From Paulownia fortunei (Eukaryota > Streptophyta > Magnoliopsida > Lamiales > Paulowniaceae): a DNA stretch of 64,000 nucleotides. The stretch spans positions 6,577,694 to 6,641,693 of the forward strand of contig CM033120.1 of NCBI GenBank assembly GCA_019321725.1. Direction: 5' to 3'. Both the position numbers and the translations under genes were made by a program. Below the pieces are notes generated by a model. The model was not told the DNA's origin, made no database searches, and saw only the letters and a list, made by a program, of their open reading frames with translations. Below are positions 10,852 to 22,664 of this stretch, piece after piece (position 1 is the stretch's first letter; every line of letters begins with the position of its first letter).

Positions 10852-11665
10852 TCAATGATCCATTCCAGTGTTATTTAAATATCTGCCTAATATTCTTACT
10901 ATGCATGCTATATCTGGATGCGTACATACATTAGCATAGATAAGGCTTCCGACAACTGACACATGAGGAATCTTTTGTATTTCTTTTACTTTAAACTCAT
11001 TCTTGGGGCACTGATTGAAACTAAACTTATCTCTCTTAGCAATAGGAGTATCTCCCGGTGTGCAATCTTTCATGTCAAATCTACTAAGAACCCTTTTGAT
11101 ATAGCTCTTTTGTGATAACTCAAGGATACCTCGAGAGTGATCTCAATGTATCTGTATGCCTAAGACAAAAGAGACATCCCCAAGATCTTTCATCTCAAAG
11201 TTTTTAGTCAGAAATCTCTTGATTTCGTGCAATAAGCCTATATTACTACTAGCTAATAGTATGTCATCGACATATAACACTAGAAAGATGTATTTACTCC
11301 CATTGAACTTGTGGTATACATAATCATCAACCTTATTTACTTTAAACCTAAACGAGGTAATGACTTGATGAAATTTATGATACTATTGATAGGAAGCCAG
11401 CTCCAAATCAAAACGAGCTATAACTGTAAAAATGATTCTAAAGAGTCTTTCAATTAAATCAAAAGAAAAGTCTCTTTATAATCAATGTATTCCTTTTAAG
11501 TGAAATCCTTGACGACTAGACATACCTTATGTATCTGAACATTGGCCTTTTAATCCTTATTGGCCTTAAATATCCATTTGCAACCAATGTGTTTCACACC
11601 TTTAGGTAATTTGATGAGATCCCAAATGTCATTGTCTTTTATGGATTTCATCTTATCTTTTATGG
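10852..11665 (-). pseudogene. pol: G reverse transcriptase remnant
   Basis: On the minus strand, WIDAIKDKMKSIKDNDIW and IGCKWIFKANKD (near 11600) open the RT domain. LVLYVDDILLASSN at about 11240-11280 contains the YVDD site (11263-11274), followed by NFEMKDLGDVSFVLGIQI. An open block from 11073 to 10852 reads MKDCTPGDTPIAKRDKF and VVGSLIYANVCTHPDIA. Stops and shifts occur around 11100, 11340-11500 and 11560. The first catalytic block (QMDVKTAFLNG in the family) is not readable, being lost to small deletions near 11400-11450. Confidence 0.85.
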
Positions 11666-11669
11666 CATC

Positions 11670-12340
11670 AATCCACTTTTGAGAACTAAAACTTTATTGA
11701 TTTGATGAAAGTTGATTGAGTCATTTTTCATCACTCCTATGTTAACCTCATATTCAATGAGAAAGACGATATAATAACCAGAATCATTGTTCTCCTTTCT
11801 CAAGTGGATTTCTTAATTGCATTTCCTCTTGAGATTGTTGAGTTTGTTTTTTAAAAAATAATTTTCTTTATTGAAGAGAGAGCTCCTCAACATTATCTTG
11901 GTAGTCCGAATTTGTATCTTGAACAATGTCACGAATGGAAACCTAATCATTGTCAATATTAACAGTAAGAAAAGAAATGAATTTCTCTTCAAAGATAATA
12001 TCTTTAACCTTTTCTCCCTTCCAAACTTAACTTTCTCAAGAGAAACCGCATTTCTTATTTGAAAATAACCTAGTCAAGGGATCATAAAATTTGTAATCCC
12101 TTGAACATTTAAAGTACCCAACAAAGTGACAGCTTAAAAATCTGGAGTCCAGTTTCCTTTCATTTGACTTTTAAGGCCTTACCTTAGTTAGACAACCCTA
12201 AATATATTGCATATCCATAGTCTATATGGAGTTTTAGCTACCGTTTTGATTGGAACCTTGTTAATAATATAAGTTGCAATCTTTATTGCTTTTCTCAAGG
12301 TTTTTAGTAAAGAAGATAAACTAATCATATTTCTTACCAT
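11670..12340 (-). pseudogene. pol: G integrase remnant
   Basis: The minus strand from about 12270 reads AIKIATYIINKVPIKTVAKT then PYRLWIC, the conserved segment after the integrase core. Downstream fragments correspond to the C-terminal integrase region and the linker before RT (VKDIIFEEKFISF, IDNDVSIRDIVQD). The DDE core itself is not readable, so most of it was deleted. Confidence 0.65.
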
Positions 12341-12344
12341 GTAC

Positions 12345-12668
12345 TTAAGCATTATGTCTTGTGTGTTTTATACCATATGGACTGATATATAAGGTTTCAT
12401 TATACGAGTCAATTGTCATCAATGATAAAGAACTAGTACCAACAAGATTTGAATCTTGAAAGAGACTAAATTTGCTATTTCCAAATGAAGAAGAAAAACT
12501 GAATTTATCCAAAGTGAAAATAGAAATCATACTCAATCTAAATGATGATATTGTATATCTCATTTAAATTCAAAAAATAACCGACCATTGATGATATCCT
12601 AAAAAATTCGTATAGCTTCAACTGTAACTATTTTGCCAAAGCCCACATAGATGCATCTTTCAGCATCA
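12345..12668 (-). pseudogene. pol: G protease / gag-pre-integrase remnant
   Basis: On the minus strand, LDKFSFSSSFGNSKFSLF then DSNLVGTSSLSLM matches the segment between copia protease and the gag-pre-integrase domain. Upstream (higher coordinates to 12668), DAERCIYVGFGKIVTVEAI corresponds to the protease C-terminal half. It joins the protease start at 15542-15620 across the X solo LTR. Confidence 0.75.
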
Positions 12669-12673
12669 CTTAG

Positions 12674-15536
12674 TGTGATACCCGAACCTCTTACTACTCA
12701 CATGGCCAAATATGATTCATGCATTACGTGTTAATTTTATATGCTAATTATATTTCTATTGACATTGCATAATTTATTTCATTTTATACGACATTCTTGA
12801 ATATTAAACTTAATTCTGAAGCTCTTGTCCGGTATTAGTTATTGAATTTTCTAATCTAAGTAGTTGATTTTATATTGAAATAAGAATAAAATGAGGTGGA
12901 TCAATATTAGATATAGATGGGATATATAGGTTATAATTTTGGAAATGTTAAAAGTGTTACTAGTAAGCTTATATGGTTTAATTTGATTTGATCAAGTTAT
13001 TTCAAAAGTATATATTTGTAAATTAACATACTTGGGATATTATACATGACATAATGTGATTTAAGTGTCCTATTACAAGGCCCATATATGCATATGATTT
13101 TAGAAATGCAAACTTGATATTTCGTTAAGAATCGAATGTGAATCGATTTGGAGATCGAATGAACGGACATAGAAAATAACTATGGGAATGAATGGTGACT
13201 AAGATAGGTTGCAAACAATAAAAATAGGTGAGACACACAAGATTAGGGCTGCAAGATAAGGGAGAAAATCAGATTTTGCCATTTACTTGCCACCTCATGC
13301 TTCCTTATTAAGCTTAAGCTAACATCTCAAGCTAACACCTCAAACCCTTCACCCTTAAGCAACGACCAGACCCTCATTTCAGCCATTTTCATCTTCCAAA
13401 CACACACCTTAATGTCTCCAAGTGATCCAAATTGATTCCAAGTTGAAATAAAAGCAAGAAAAGCAAAGGAGAAGTGATTACCATCAAGTTAACCTCAAAA
13501 TCTGCATAGGTAACACTTATCTACGGTTTTGCCTTTAGTTTTCAGATTATTATGAATGGTTTTATTGTTTATTAAGCTTTCAATATCTCTTATAAAAGTG
13601 TTAGGAAGTTTTTAGTTAGACTTTGGTGCACAAAGAAAGGGTTTTTGATGACAAACACTTAATAGGAAATACTTGTGGCAGAAACTGTCATCTTACTGTT
13701 TTCTTGTGTTTTAGGCTTCAAAAGTGTATGGTATGTTGAATAAAACCTATAATTATTACCATTTACATGACCATATATGAGTTAAGAGTATTGGAATGAA
13801 GTTTTATCAGTTGGAAATTGAAATAGAGAATGATATTGGAGAAACACTCAAACTGCCAAAATAGCAAAATCTGTTTTGGTGTGCTGTGAAGGAAACTGAA
13901 TTAAGGGAGCTAAATCCATTATTTTTGGTAATAATATGACCTGGTTGTCTCATTATATATGTTATCTAAGTATGGTGAAAATATTGGAGTGATTGAATAT
14001 ACTTAATGGTGCCAAAACCATTAATGTCATGAAGTGTGCAAAACTGTCACGGTAGGAAACAATCTGTTTCAGTATGTCGTGAAGAGAGTTGAACTTAGAA
14101 AGCTATATCCGTGATTTTTAGCAATTATATGATATGGTTACATTTATATACATGTTATATAAGTGTGGTAAAAATTTGGGAGTGATTGGATATGTTTAGG
14201 GATGTTAAAATTATCATGCAACTAAACTTGACAGCAAGAAAATATGAAAATGTGAATCTGCCACATTTGATCACTTAGGATGTTTCAACCTAGACATGTT
14301 GCTATTGAGTGTTAACAATTAGGTACATGCTATTAGAGTTATAATACTTCAATTACATGATGTTTTCATGTATTTAAGATGAGGAATTGAGGTATTTGAG
14401 GGGCTATATTGGGTTCTAGTTTGTGAAAGCTTGATTGTTAGCTTATAGCTTGGTGTTTAAGGTCTAGTATGAGATTTTGTGCTTTCAACTTGCCAAATTG
14501 GGAATGGTGCTTGATGTTGGGTAATATTACAGGCTATTTTACATCTAAGGTTGGAGAGGAATACTAAACAAATTTAGACTAAGCCACCAACCAAGTGAAA
14601 GGTAAGTAAAGATTCATTTGCAACTACAATGCATAGATATAGTAGATGTGTGAATTATAAGTAATATCATAAATCATATGTGCATAGTAGAGGGCTCTCC
14701 ATTGAGCATACATACATGGGCATTATCATTAGCACGTGCATGCATCATATACTAGCATTGTGATAAATCTTGCATTGCACGGCATGATTCAGAGAAAGAA
14801 AAATATTTTGTTGACCACTACTAGTGTACCGAAGCATGCATGGATTTGCATGGTGTTATGCATGGATTTGCAGGTTCGCGTGCATGGATTTGCATGCGTA
14901 TGAGTATGCATGGATTTGCATGCTTATATGATTATTGGCCATTGGATTATGGCGGTATACAGAGCTCTTTTCCGGTGCATGGGATAGTAGCGTTGGTCAG
15001 GGCCCAAGAAAGAAATGATTTTGAGAGAAATATTTTGATGCATAAAATTGCATTGTGGGCATAGCATTTTGAGATGCATGACTTGATATTGTAGATTATT
15101 TTTTGACATGCATAATCTTTACTTGCTGAGTGTTAGCTCATATAGTTTATGCATTGTAGGTGAGTCTGGTGATACTTGATACCATGGACTTACTGGGCAA
15201 GCTGTTGGGGTTCCTACAGGTTCTGAGGATCAGTGTACATGGATGACGACCTGTTGGGTTGATTGTTAACTTATTTGATTTTATAGTCTATTGTATTAGG
15301 TTTTTGGATTTATACTATGTGTTACTTTTATAACTTTTCTGTACACGGGTATATAAATATTATAATTGTTATGGGTCCTCTACAGGTATATATATTAGTC
15401 TGTGAGTGGGAAAATATTTATTATTTATTAATATATTACAGGAAAAAATAATAATAATAATGCATGCACACAGGCTCTATCATGTTAAATTATACTATAT
15501 ATATATATATAGTTGTGTAGTAATGGGGGTGTTACA
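12674..15536 (+). mobile_element. X solo LTR (gypsy-like), long copy
   Basis: It starts tgtgatacccgaacctctt and ends gggggtgttaca, with inverted ends TGTGATACCC/GGGTGTTACA. It is flanked by a perfect 5-bp target duplication cttag (12669-12673 and 15537-15541). At 2,863 bases with no coding domain or primer site, it is a solo LTR left by LTR-LTR recombination. A second full copy is at 56398-58461 and lacks about 800 bases present here at roughly 12905-13755. Near the 3' end are four copies of tgcatggatttgca and a short (ta)n run (15495-15512). Assignment to gypsy rests on the LTR ends and length only. Confidence 0.92.
14837..14920 (+). repeat. Four-copy TGCATGGATTTGCA array in X LTR
   Basis: Copies start at 14837, 14859, 14881 and 14907 (spacing 22, 22, 26). 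Each holds a TGCATG palindrome and an ATTTGCA(T) octamer-like word. The same four copies with the same spacing occur at 57724-57807. Confidence 0.85.
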
Positions 15537-15541
15537 CTTAG

Positions 15542-16400
15542 TTGTTGGCTCAATAGACAACCCTGCATAGACACATTTATGTGAATAGTGGAACCAAAAT
15601 CTACCCACCTAGTTGTCTAGGTACAAAAAAAAACTAAACTAACTTAAAAAATAACCAAAGTGAGAAGCATATTAGCATACTTGGGACATTTTATTTCTTT
15701 ATGTGTTCACCCTTCTTGTAGAAGTAACATGTAAATTCCTAATCCTGTTTCTTTTGAAATTTCTATTATGGTGTCCCAATTGCAACTTACTTTCTTTTAT
15801 CCTGAGGGGTTAGTTGCTAAGTGAGAACTTTTAGTCTTTTCTTGCTCAAACTTTTCTTTTTCTTGCACAATAAGATATGAACTCATTAAGAGTCCATTTG
15901 TTCTTTAGGGTGTTGTCACTCAGTTTAAATTGACCATATTGTATAGGAAGAGAAATAAACCATATGCACGAGCATGTCCTCAAACAGCTGTAACTTTAGT
16001 GCCTTTAATTTGGAAGCGAGGTTAGACATTTCCATAATGTGCTTCCTTATGTTTCATTTTCCTTTATACCTTATTGAAACAAGATTAGCCAAAAAAATGT
16101 GTTTGTTTCAATCAATATCTTTAAGAAACTTTTTAGCACTATCATTTTCAGACATAGTGCCACTAAAATTTCCAGAATTGTACACTTTAAGATCATAAGA
16201 CTCGTGCGGTTAAAACAACCCCACATTTCAAAGTCCCTTTAAACTTAGGGGAACTTTCATTAGTGACGTAGAAGATCGTTTAATCTAAAGTGCAAGGTCA
16301 AGATTCATGCACCCGAGAACAATCACAATGTTCTATTTTAAATTCTTGAAATTTGTGCCTTTAAGCACAAATAAAATTAACATTGGCAGATCTTGTAAAA
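15542..16400 (-). pseudogene. gag: G gag and start of protease
   Basis: On the minus strand from about 16400, MNLDLAL and GNFSGTMSENDSAKKFLKDI open the gag, followed by LVSIRYKGK, MEMSNLASKLKALKLQLF and QEKEKFEQEKTKSSHLA, the typical order of a copia gag. A zinc knuckle at about 15680-15745 reads CYFYKKGEHIKK-CPKY with its second Cys replaced by Tyr. WVDFGSTIHINVSMQGCL at about 15555-15612 is the protease start, in which the active-site Ser is Phe (DSGAT in the family). Several stops interrupt it. The X insertion follows directly at 15541. Confidence 0.8.
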
Positions 16401-18058
16401 TTATAAGCAGAAACATAGTTCAGGAAATAAAACTAAATAACATGCTCATAATTAATATTCATGTCATCACAAAAAATAATCCATATTTATGCATGTCATA
16501 ATTAAATAATAGTGGGCCCCATCATGAGATACCTAACACAATATTGATGTTTAGTCTTTGGACAGAAACATCAACTGTAAGTAGTACTCTCAATATAGTA
16601 ATCAAACAATAAACCTTCCTTTAGGCCGATTATTGCTCATATGGAAAACCTAATAATCATCACGTACTTATTACCACAGGTATATTTGTTATTTGGCCAA
16701 ACAGTAACCTTCCTTTGGGCCGATCATTATTTACATAAATAACAAACATACACATTTTAATATCCCAAAATAAATAAATGTACACAATAGAGTTTACTTT
16801 GGCAACGTATTGTTCCAATCAATTTATTTTGAAATATCAGATATGTAGGAACAAATATAATCCTAAATTTATCTCGCATGTCTATCATCTGGCCAAAGAA
16901 TAATCTTCCTTTGGGTCGATTATTATCCGCAAAGGTATAAACATATTGCAAATCTTTTACTTGATATCTAATATTTTAAAAATAAATTTAATAATATAGG
17001 TTACTTTGGCGACGTATTATTTCAATTTATCTCGAAATATAAGATAAAATTTTTAAAATTTTCTTTATTGGGATTTTACTGAAATTGGATTGAGTCCTAT
17101 ACGAATCAGTTTTAAACTCAAATTTGAATTCAAATCTAATTCAATACTTATGGGTTAGAATAAATCTTACTCACTTTATGACCCAAACAATGAACCCAAA
17201 CTTAAACTCAGAATTCAACCTTATAAGTTTGAGCCTAATAACATATCTTTAGTCATTATTTTGATATAAAGCCCGAAAAATAAATAGGCCTTAAATCTGA
17301 ATTTCCAACAAAACTGAGCCCAAAATAAATTGGACTAAAAAAAAATCTTCATAATTCAGACATATATCAAATAATGTTTAAGCCCAAACAAAATAAACCC
17401 TAAATCGAATTATAATTGAATTAACTCAAATAAATCAGCCCAAATTAAAATTAACTCAATCTATTAAACATAAAACCCATCCCAACAATTTTCTTTATTT
17501 CACTTCATTCGTCACCACTTGGCTGCCCATATTTCTCACTACCGAAGCACTACCCACAACAACCCAGCACCGCCGGAATTCCCTAGCCACCAAAGCAGCT
17601 TGCTCTAGCTATCGTCGCCGCTCCTTCACTGTCAGTTCCTCCTCGTGAAGACCGCGAAGTAGGTCGCCACCTTCTTGATCTCATGTTGTTATGGAGGTGA
17701 TCGGAGGAAACAGGTAGATTACTTATGGGCTACCCGCCCGATCTTCTCAGCTGACTGTTCAGGAGACAAGAGAGTGCTCTACCGGCTGAATCACAAAAAA
17801 TAATTCGGCCGATGTTGTTTCATAGATTTTTTTTATTGTTTAAGAATAAAACAACACCAGCAATTTGAAACAAATCAGCAAAGTAGAATATATAATATTC
17901 AACAGGTTGGAAACCGTAATTCCAAAAAAAAAAATGCTAATCTGTAACTATATTTTTCAAAAAATTATTCTCAAAATTCTTCTTTTAATTGGGATTATAA
18001 AAATAGAATATAATCACAAAAGAAGAAATAAACGGTTCTTGATAATTTATCATGATCT
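16401..18058 (-). other. G 5' leader with repeats and a GC-rich block
   Basis: This is non-coding leader between PBS and gag. Three imperfect copies of a motif (ccttcctttaggccgattat, ccttcctttgggccgatcat, cttcctttgggtcgattatt) lie near 16614, 16710 and 16908. About 17510-17770 is markedly richer in G and C than its surroundings (accgccggaattccc, cgtcgccgctcc), without a recognisable ORF. 17100-17470 holds many short phrases around aaaccca and aactcaa on the plus strand. Confidence 0.6.
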
Positions 18059-18070
18059 GCTCTGATACCA
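18059..18070 (-). promoter_or_regulatory. G primer binding site
   Basis: The plus strand gctctgatacca gives TGGTATCAGAGC on the minus strand, a perfect match to the initiator tRNA-Met primer site of plant copia elements, two bases after the LTR end. Confidence 0.92.
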
Positions 18071-18072
18071 CT

Positions 18073-18372
18073 TGTTAGACTTTAATATAATATTATTCAA
18101 TAATCATAATCCAGAATCGTCATGTAAATTATCAAGAAATAATTTAATTCTAAATTGTAAGCGTACCTGAATCCATGGCTATGAAAGCAATCAGGTATGT
18201 GTGTTACACAGTCAAATCAACTTAGAATGCTCAGTGGGTCTCTCTTTAAGATGGGGAAGATGAGAAGAGCAAAATTGTATGATATGATTTGGGAACCATA
18301 ACCCATGATGTTCTTTATGTACTAGACCAAAAAGAATCCCATCAATCCTGAATTTGACTATCAAGTCTCTAT
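18073..18372 (-). repeat. G 5' LTR, truncated
   Basis: It matches the last ~290 bases of the 3' LTR (9480 to about 9765) and then stops abruptly near tcaagtctctat, where sequence of an A-type LTR begins. The first ~130 bases of the LTR are missing, so a deletion joined the two elements here. Confidence 0.8.
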
Positions 18373-19904
18373 CTCCTTCCTTATCTCTTGCTTTTTTCTT
18401 TTCCCCAAAATAAAGACTTTTCAATCTTTTATTAGGACTCTTTAATTCCTATAACAAAGAATCCTAATGGGCCTCTAACCCATGAGCTTGGACTCAAACT
18501 AATTACTAATGTTCAATTAATTAATCTCCATCAATTAATAAAAATCTAATATAATTAACTGATCAAATCAATTAATTAATTAATTCTATAAAATGCCACC
18601 TAATCAAATTAGGCACAATTAAAATATTTCTAATGTTATAATTGGTTAAATTAATTTAACTCATTAAATTAATTTAAATCTAACTAATTAATTGATCCAA
18701 TCAAATAAGTAACTCAATCATATGAGACTCTAATCTTTATTCGGCATAAAAAAATATTTATATTATTTATTTGGATGAATTATTTTAACCCCTTAAATTA
18801 ATTCTAGCTCAAGTTATTTAATCACCATTAATTAACTTAATCTAACACCTTGGATCACATTAGATTAGAAGTGGATCATCTCAATTTGTGTGTGATCCAT
18901 TAGGTTCACAACTAAGCTAGCAATAAGTTTGCAACCTTTGCAACTTATGAATAAATTAATATTCTAATTACTTAACCTACCTAGAATTAACTCATTAATT
19001 TCAAAAATCTTGCAAGTCAAGGAAAGCACCTAGAAGTACAGCTTGACTACCTAGTCTTAGATGATTAGCAAGTGAATCTTTTCTATTACGAGTATCATGC
19101 AAATATAGTCCTTTCCACCAACTAATCTCCCTATTAAGTTTGGGCATGGATTATTAGTCGAAACCCTATTATGACTTAATAACTATAATCCCATTTCAAG
19201 TCACATTAATCATTTGATGAATCACTTGAAATCCCGACGTCTAGTCTTCATCTTACCTTGGTCAAGTTCTTTAAGATCAAGGACTATGAAAATATAGGAG
19301 ATTCACCAATTCAACCAAATATGTGACAGATCCTTTGTTGGCCATTTATTGACCTCTATACATGAAGATCATACACCCAACATAAATCCTTTGTAATTTT
19401 CATGCAATTGAGCATGATGTCATGCACTAGGCCACCATGGTGCCTCAAGTCTAAGGATTAGTTAATATACTATCGTAACTAGAAAATTTTCATTCAACGA
19501 ATAATATTTCCAATTGAGAATTTTTTGCAGGTCATTTGGTGTACTTATTCCCTAATAAGCACCTACACACATGCACTAGTGTCCCTATGTCAATGCTTAT
19601 GGAATGAGATATTCTTCTTTCCAGTATGCATCATTTGTGCGAGTCTATAAAGCTTATCAACGTCCCATCTCTATGAACCCCCTGACTCGAAACATATTTG
19701 AGATCAAAGCTATAAAGGTATGTTCCATGATTGCTATCATATGCGCAACCATCTCCTATAGCTATATATGATCTAGAGACTTTATCTAATTCACAAGATA
19801 GTTAAAGATAAATAAAAAATACATTTTTTATTTAATAAACATCATGAATAAGATTATTTTTACAAGAGTATATAAGCTCGCCACTAATAGGGCATACTCT
19901 AGCA
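18373..19904 (-). repeat. Truncated family-A LTR, minus strand
   Basis: On the minus strand it begins at 19904 with tgctagagtatgccc, matching the family-A head tgttagagtagtgccc. It continues with the same landmarks as 52794-54200: a TTTATCTAATT region, the gcactagtgtccctatg block, and AATTAATT-rich tracts. It then ends at the junction with G's 5' LTR without reaching the LTR 3' end. The 3' third and its target duplication are lost. Confidence 0.75.
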
Positions 19905-19921
19905 GAAAAATGAGTACAAGT

Positions 19922-20053
19922 TGTTGGGTTCACATGAACTCGCAGTATACGCAATCAAAAATAAAAAAATTTAAAACATCATGCTATAACAATTACAGTA
20001 GTACCTTGGATTCGATGCAATTTTCATAATCTTGTAATTTCCAATGTTATAAC
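19922..20053 (-). mobile_element. Family-A solo LTR on minus strand, distal piece
   Basis: This is the 3' end of the solo LTR whose rest is at 32706-34696; element A split it. Its end (gtgaacccaaca on the minus strand) aligns with the other family-A ends. Flanking bases 19917-19921 are caagt, identical to 34697-34701 beyond the other end, so the two pieces form one solo LTR with an intact 5-bp target duplication. Confidence 0.88.
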
Positions 20054-22225
20054 TGTTAGAGTAGTGCCCAGCGTGCCAATTGTTCTGGTTGTTCTTATAC
20101 TCTTGTGAATCATTCTTATTTATATTAATATCATTTAAATGACAACCTTTATCTTAAATTCATCATAAGAATTAGATAAAGTCCTTAGATCACACAGAGC
20201 TATAGAGCATGGTTGCGTATATGATGGTGATCATGGAATATTCCTCTAAGGCTATGATCTTAAAATGTTCCAATTTAAAGATCAATGATATGGGACATCA
20301 TTGATCCCATTGAGACTTGCACATACGATGCATGCTCGAAAGGAGGATGTCTCTATCCATAGGTATTGGTGTGGAGATACTAGTGCATATATACGGGTGC
20401 TTGCTGGGAACAAGTACACTAAACAACCCCACCTAAGAATTCCCAATTGAAAATAGTCTATTTTCGAATGGGAGTTTTCTCATTGCGATAGTGCAAGAAT
20501 TAGTCCTTGGACTTAAGGCACTATAGTAAACTTGTGCATGACATGTTGTACTTTGATGTATTATTCGATTGCATGACAATCAAAAGAGGTTTATATTGGG
20601 TATAAAATTTCATGTATGGAGATTATTGAGTAGCCAATAAAGGATTCGTCACCTATCTAGATGAATAGGTAAATCTCATATATGTTCCACTATATTTGAC
20701 TCTAAAATTCTTGGCCAAGGTTGGATGGAAATTAGATGTGGGGTTTTTAAGTATTCATCATCGAGTCAAGCTACTAGGAATATAAACATAGTTATTGAGC
20801 TAATGGGGTTTCGACATAATATCCATACCCCAGGCTCAGTCAGGAGATTAGATGGCGAAAGGACTGTACTTGTATAGTATTCGTAATTGGAATAGGTTCG
20901 AACATTCACCTTAGACTAGGAGTCATGATGCATTACTAGTTATTTCCCATGTCTTGTGGGTTCTGGGAATTAATGTGTTAATTACAAGAGAATTAATTAA
21001 TTGGATTAGTTAATCATAATAATTAATTATTCAACTAAATCACAAGAGTTGTGAGCCCACGACTAGCTTAAAGTGAATCTAACCCACACACAAAACTTGG
21101 ACAAGTCCATTTCTAGCCTAGAAATTAATCCAAGTGTTGGATTAAATTAATTAATATGATTAATTAATGGGGCTTAAATTAATTCAAGTGTGGAATTAAT
21201 TCAATTAATTAATTAGTTTAATTGATTGGACCTAATTGGATTAGGGAACCCAATTGAAACGTTTAATTAATTGATTGGATCAATCAATTAAGATGGACCT
21301 AATTAATTAAATAAATTAATTTAATTGACTGAATCAATTAAAGTAGGGTCTAATTGATTACTTAAACCTAGGCCCATTAGGTGTGGGCATGTAGAAAGCC
21401 TATTAGAAAATTGGATTGAGAATCCATTTCCTAGAGGAATTTGAATTGAGAATTCAATTTCTAAGAGATAATAAGGAAAAAGAAAAGTCCTTATGGGATA
21501 AGGAAACTTACTAAAAGAGTTGGAGATAAGAAGAAAGAAAAGTCTTACATGGAAAGGACGTGTGGTAGCCTTTATTGGCAATCTTCTTGGATATTTTTTA
21601 TGGGGATTTACTGCAGATTTTTGTGAAGAAAAAATGTGAAAAACAGCCCCTCTCTCTTGAAGAAAAATATTTTTCTTCATCTCAAAAAAATTTGTCCCTC
21701 CTTTCTCTTTCAATCTCCAAAAGTTCGCCAACCTTTTATCTTGTTTAATTCTTGATTCAATTGTTGAATTCATAATTAAATTAAACACCTAAAACACTAA
21801 TTGTTAGTGTGTTCTTGTTCCAAACAAAATCGTTCTGAGATAGAATTATCGAATCGAAAACTACTAGCATAGGATTCAATTTCGAGTGGGCATCCAAGGT
21901 GTGGATACCGTTAGAGGGATAATATTTGGGATCCTAAAAGTGAATCAGATTTCAATCAAAGGAGTTTAGAATAGAAGAACATAGAGATACTTTCATGCAA
22001 GGATAACGATTTGAATCATTTCAATCCATACATCAGCGAGAGTGCAAATCAAGGTAAGGGTTTCTGAAACTTTCTTACTTTAACTATTAGAAAATGTATA
22101 ATTGAGTAATCATGAAAGGGTTCAAGGATTCGTTTTAATTACATGTGATGTAATGTATATTTATGTTTTTGAAAAAGTTTGAATTCTGCTGCGTATACAT
22201 TTCCTGAGATCGCGCAAACCCATCA
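20054..22225 (+). repeat. A 5' LTR
   Basis: 2,172 bases from tgttagagtagtgccc to gcaaacccatca. It contains an AATTAATT-rich tract at about 20990-21350. An antisense 155-codon ORF inside it (21321-21788) is chance. Confidence 0.93.
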
Positions 22226-22226
22226 G

Positions 22227-22238
22227 TGATATTAGAGC
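22227..22238 (+). promoter_or_regulatory. A primer binding site
   Basis: tgatattagagc, one base after the LTR, matches TGGTATCAGAGC at 10 of 12 positions, so it is a decayed initiator tRNA-Met site. Confidence 0.8.
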
Positions 22239-22412
22239 TAAGGTTCGCGCGTTTCTGATACTTTTCGATTATGTTTATTTAACATATGTGATAGATTAAA
22301 TATTTATATGTGTGATTGGTTTTGAATCAATTAATATTTTATTTGGGATTAAAATTATTAATTGTTTTAAATGTTAAAACATTTAAGAATTGAGACGAGT
22401 TAAGAAATTAGA

Positions 22413-22492
22413 TTTCTTGATTCAAGAATTTCAAGATTTGTGAAATCTTGAATTTCTTGATTCAAGAATTTCAAGATCTGTGAAATCTTGAA
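22413..22492 (+). repeat. Two-copy 40-bp repeat with internal hairpins
   Basis: The unit ttcttgattcaagaattt plus caagatttgtgaaatcttg occurs twice in direct order, with a third partial copy to about 22500. Each unit holds two inverted repeats (tcttgattcaaga and caagattt-gtg-aaatcttg). It lies just downstream of the PBS. Confidence 0.8.
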
Positions 22493-22664
22493 TTTCTTGA
22501 AACGTGGCAAGCAATAAAAAAAATCAAATAAGTTGATTTTTTGATCAATAAAATTGGTTTTATCAAGTTTTCAAAATTTCTTTATGAGATCAAAAAACTA
22601 TGAAATCAAGATTTTGTCAAAATCTTGAATTCTTGGACATTAATAAAAAATAAAAAAAACTAGG

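Larger units (their letters stand above)
9480..18372 (-). mobile_element. G: Ty1/copia element on the minus strand, 5' LTR truncated
   Basis: On the minus strand the order is 5' LTR (18372 to 18073), PBS, leader, gag, PR, INT, RT, RH, PPT, 3' LTR (9907 to 9480). The left flank 9475-9479 (agaca) is the likely target duplication, but its partner is lost because the 5' LTR lacks roughly its first 130 bases. The coding region is heavily decayed with many stops and frameshifts. An X solo LTR (12674-15536) interrupts it between protease and the gag-pre-integrase block. Confidence 0.9.

Noticed and set aside
21321..21788. 155-codon antisense ORF
   Set aside because: It lies inside A's 5' LTR, is not open in the 3' LTR, and has no family features.
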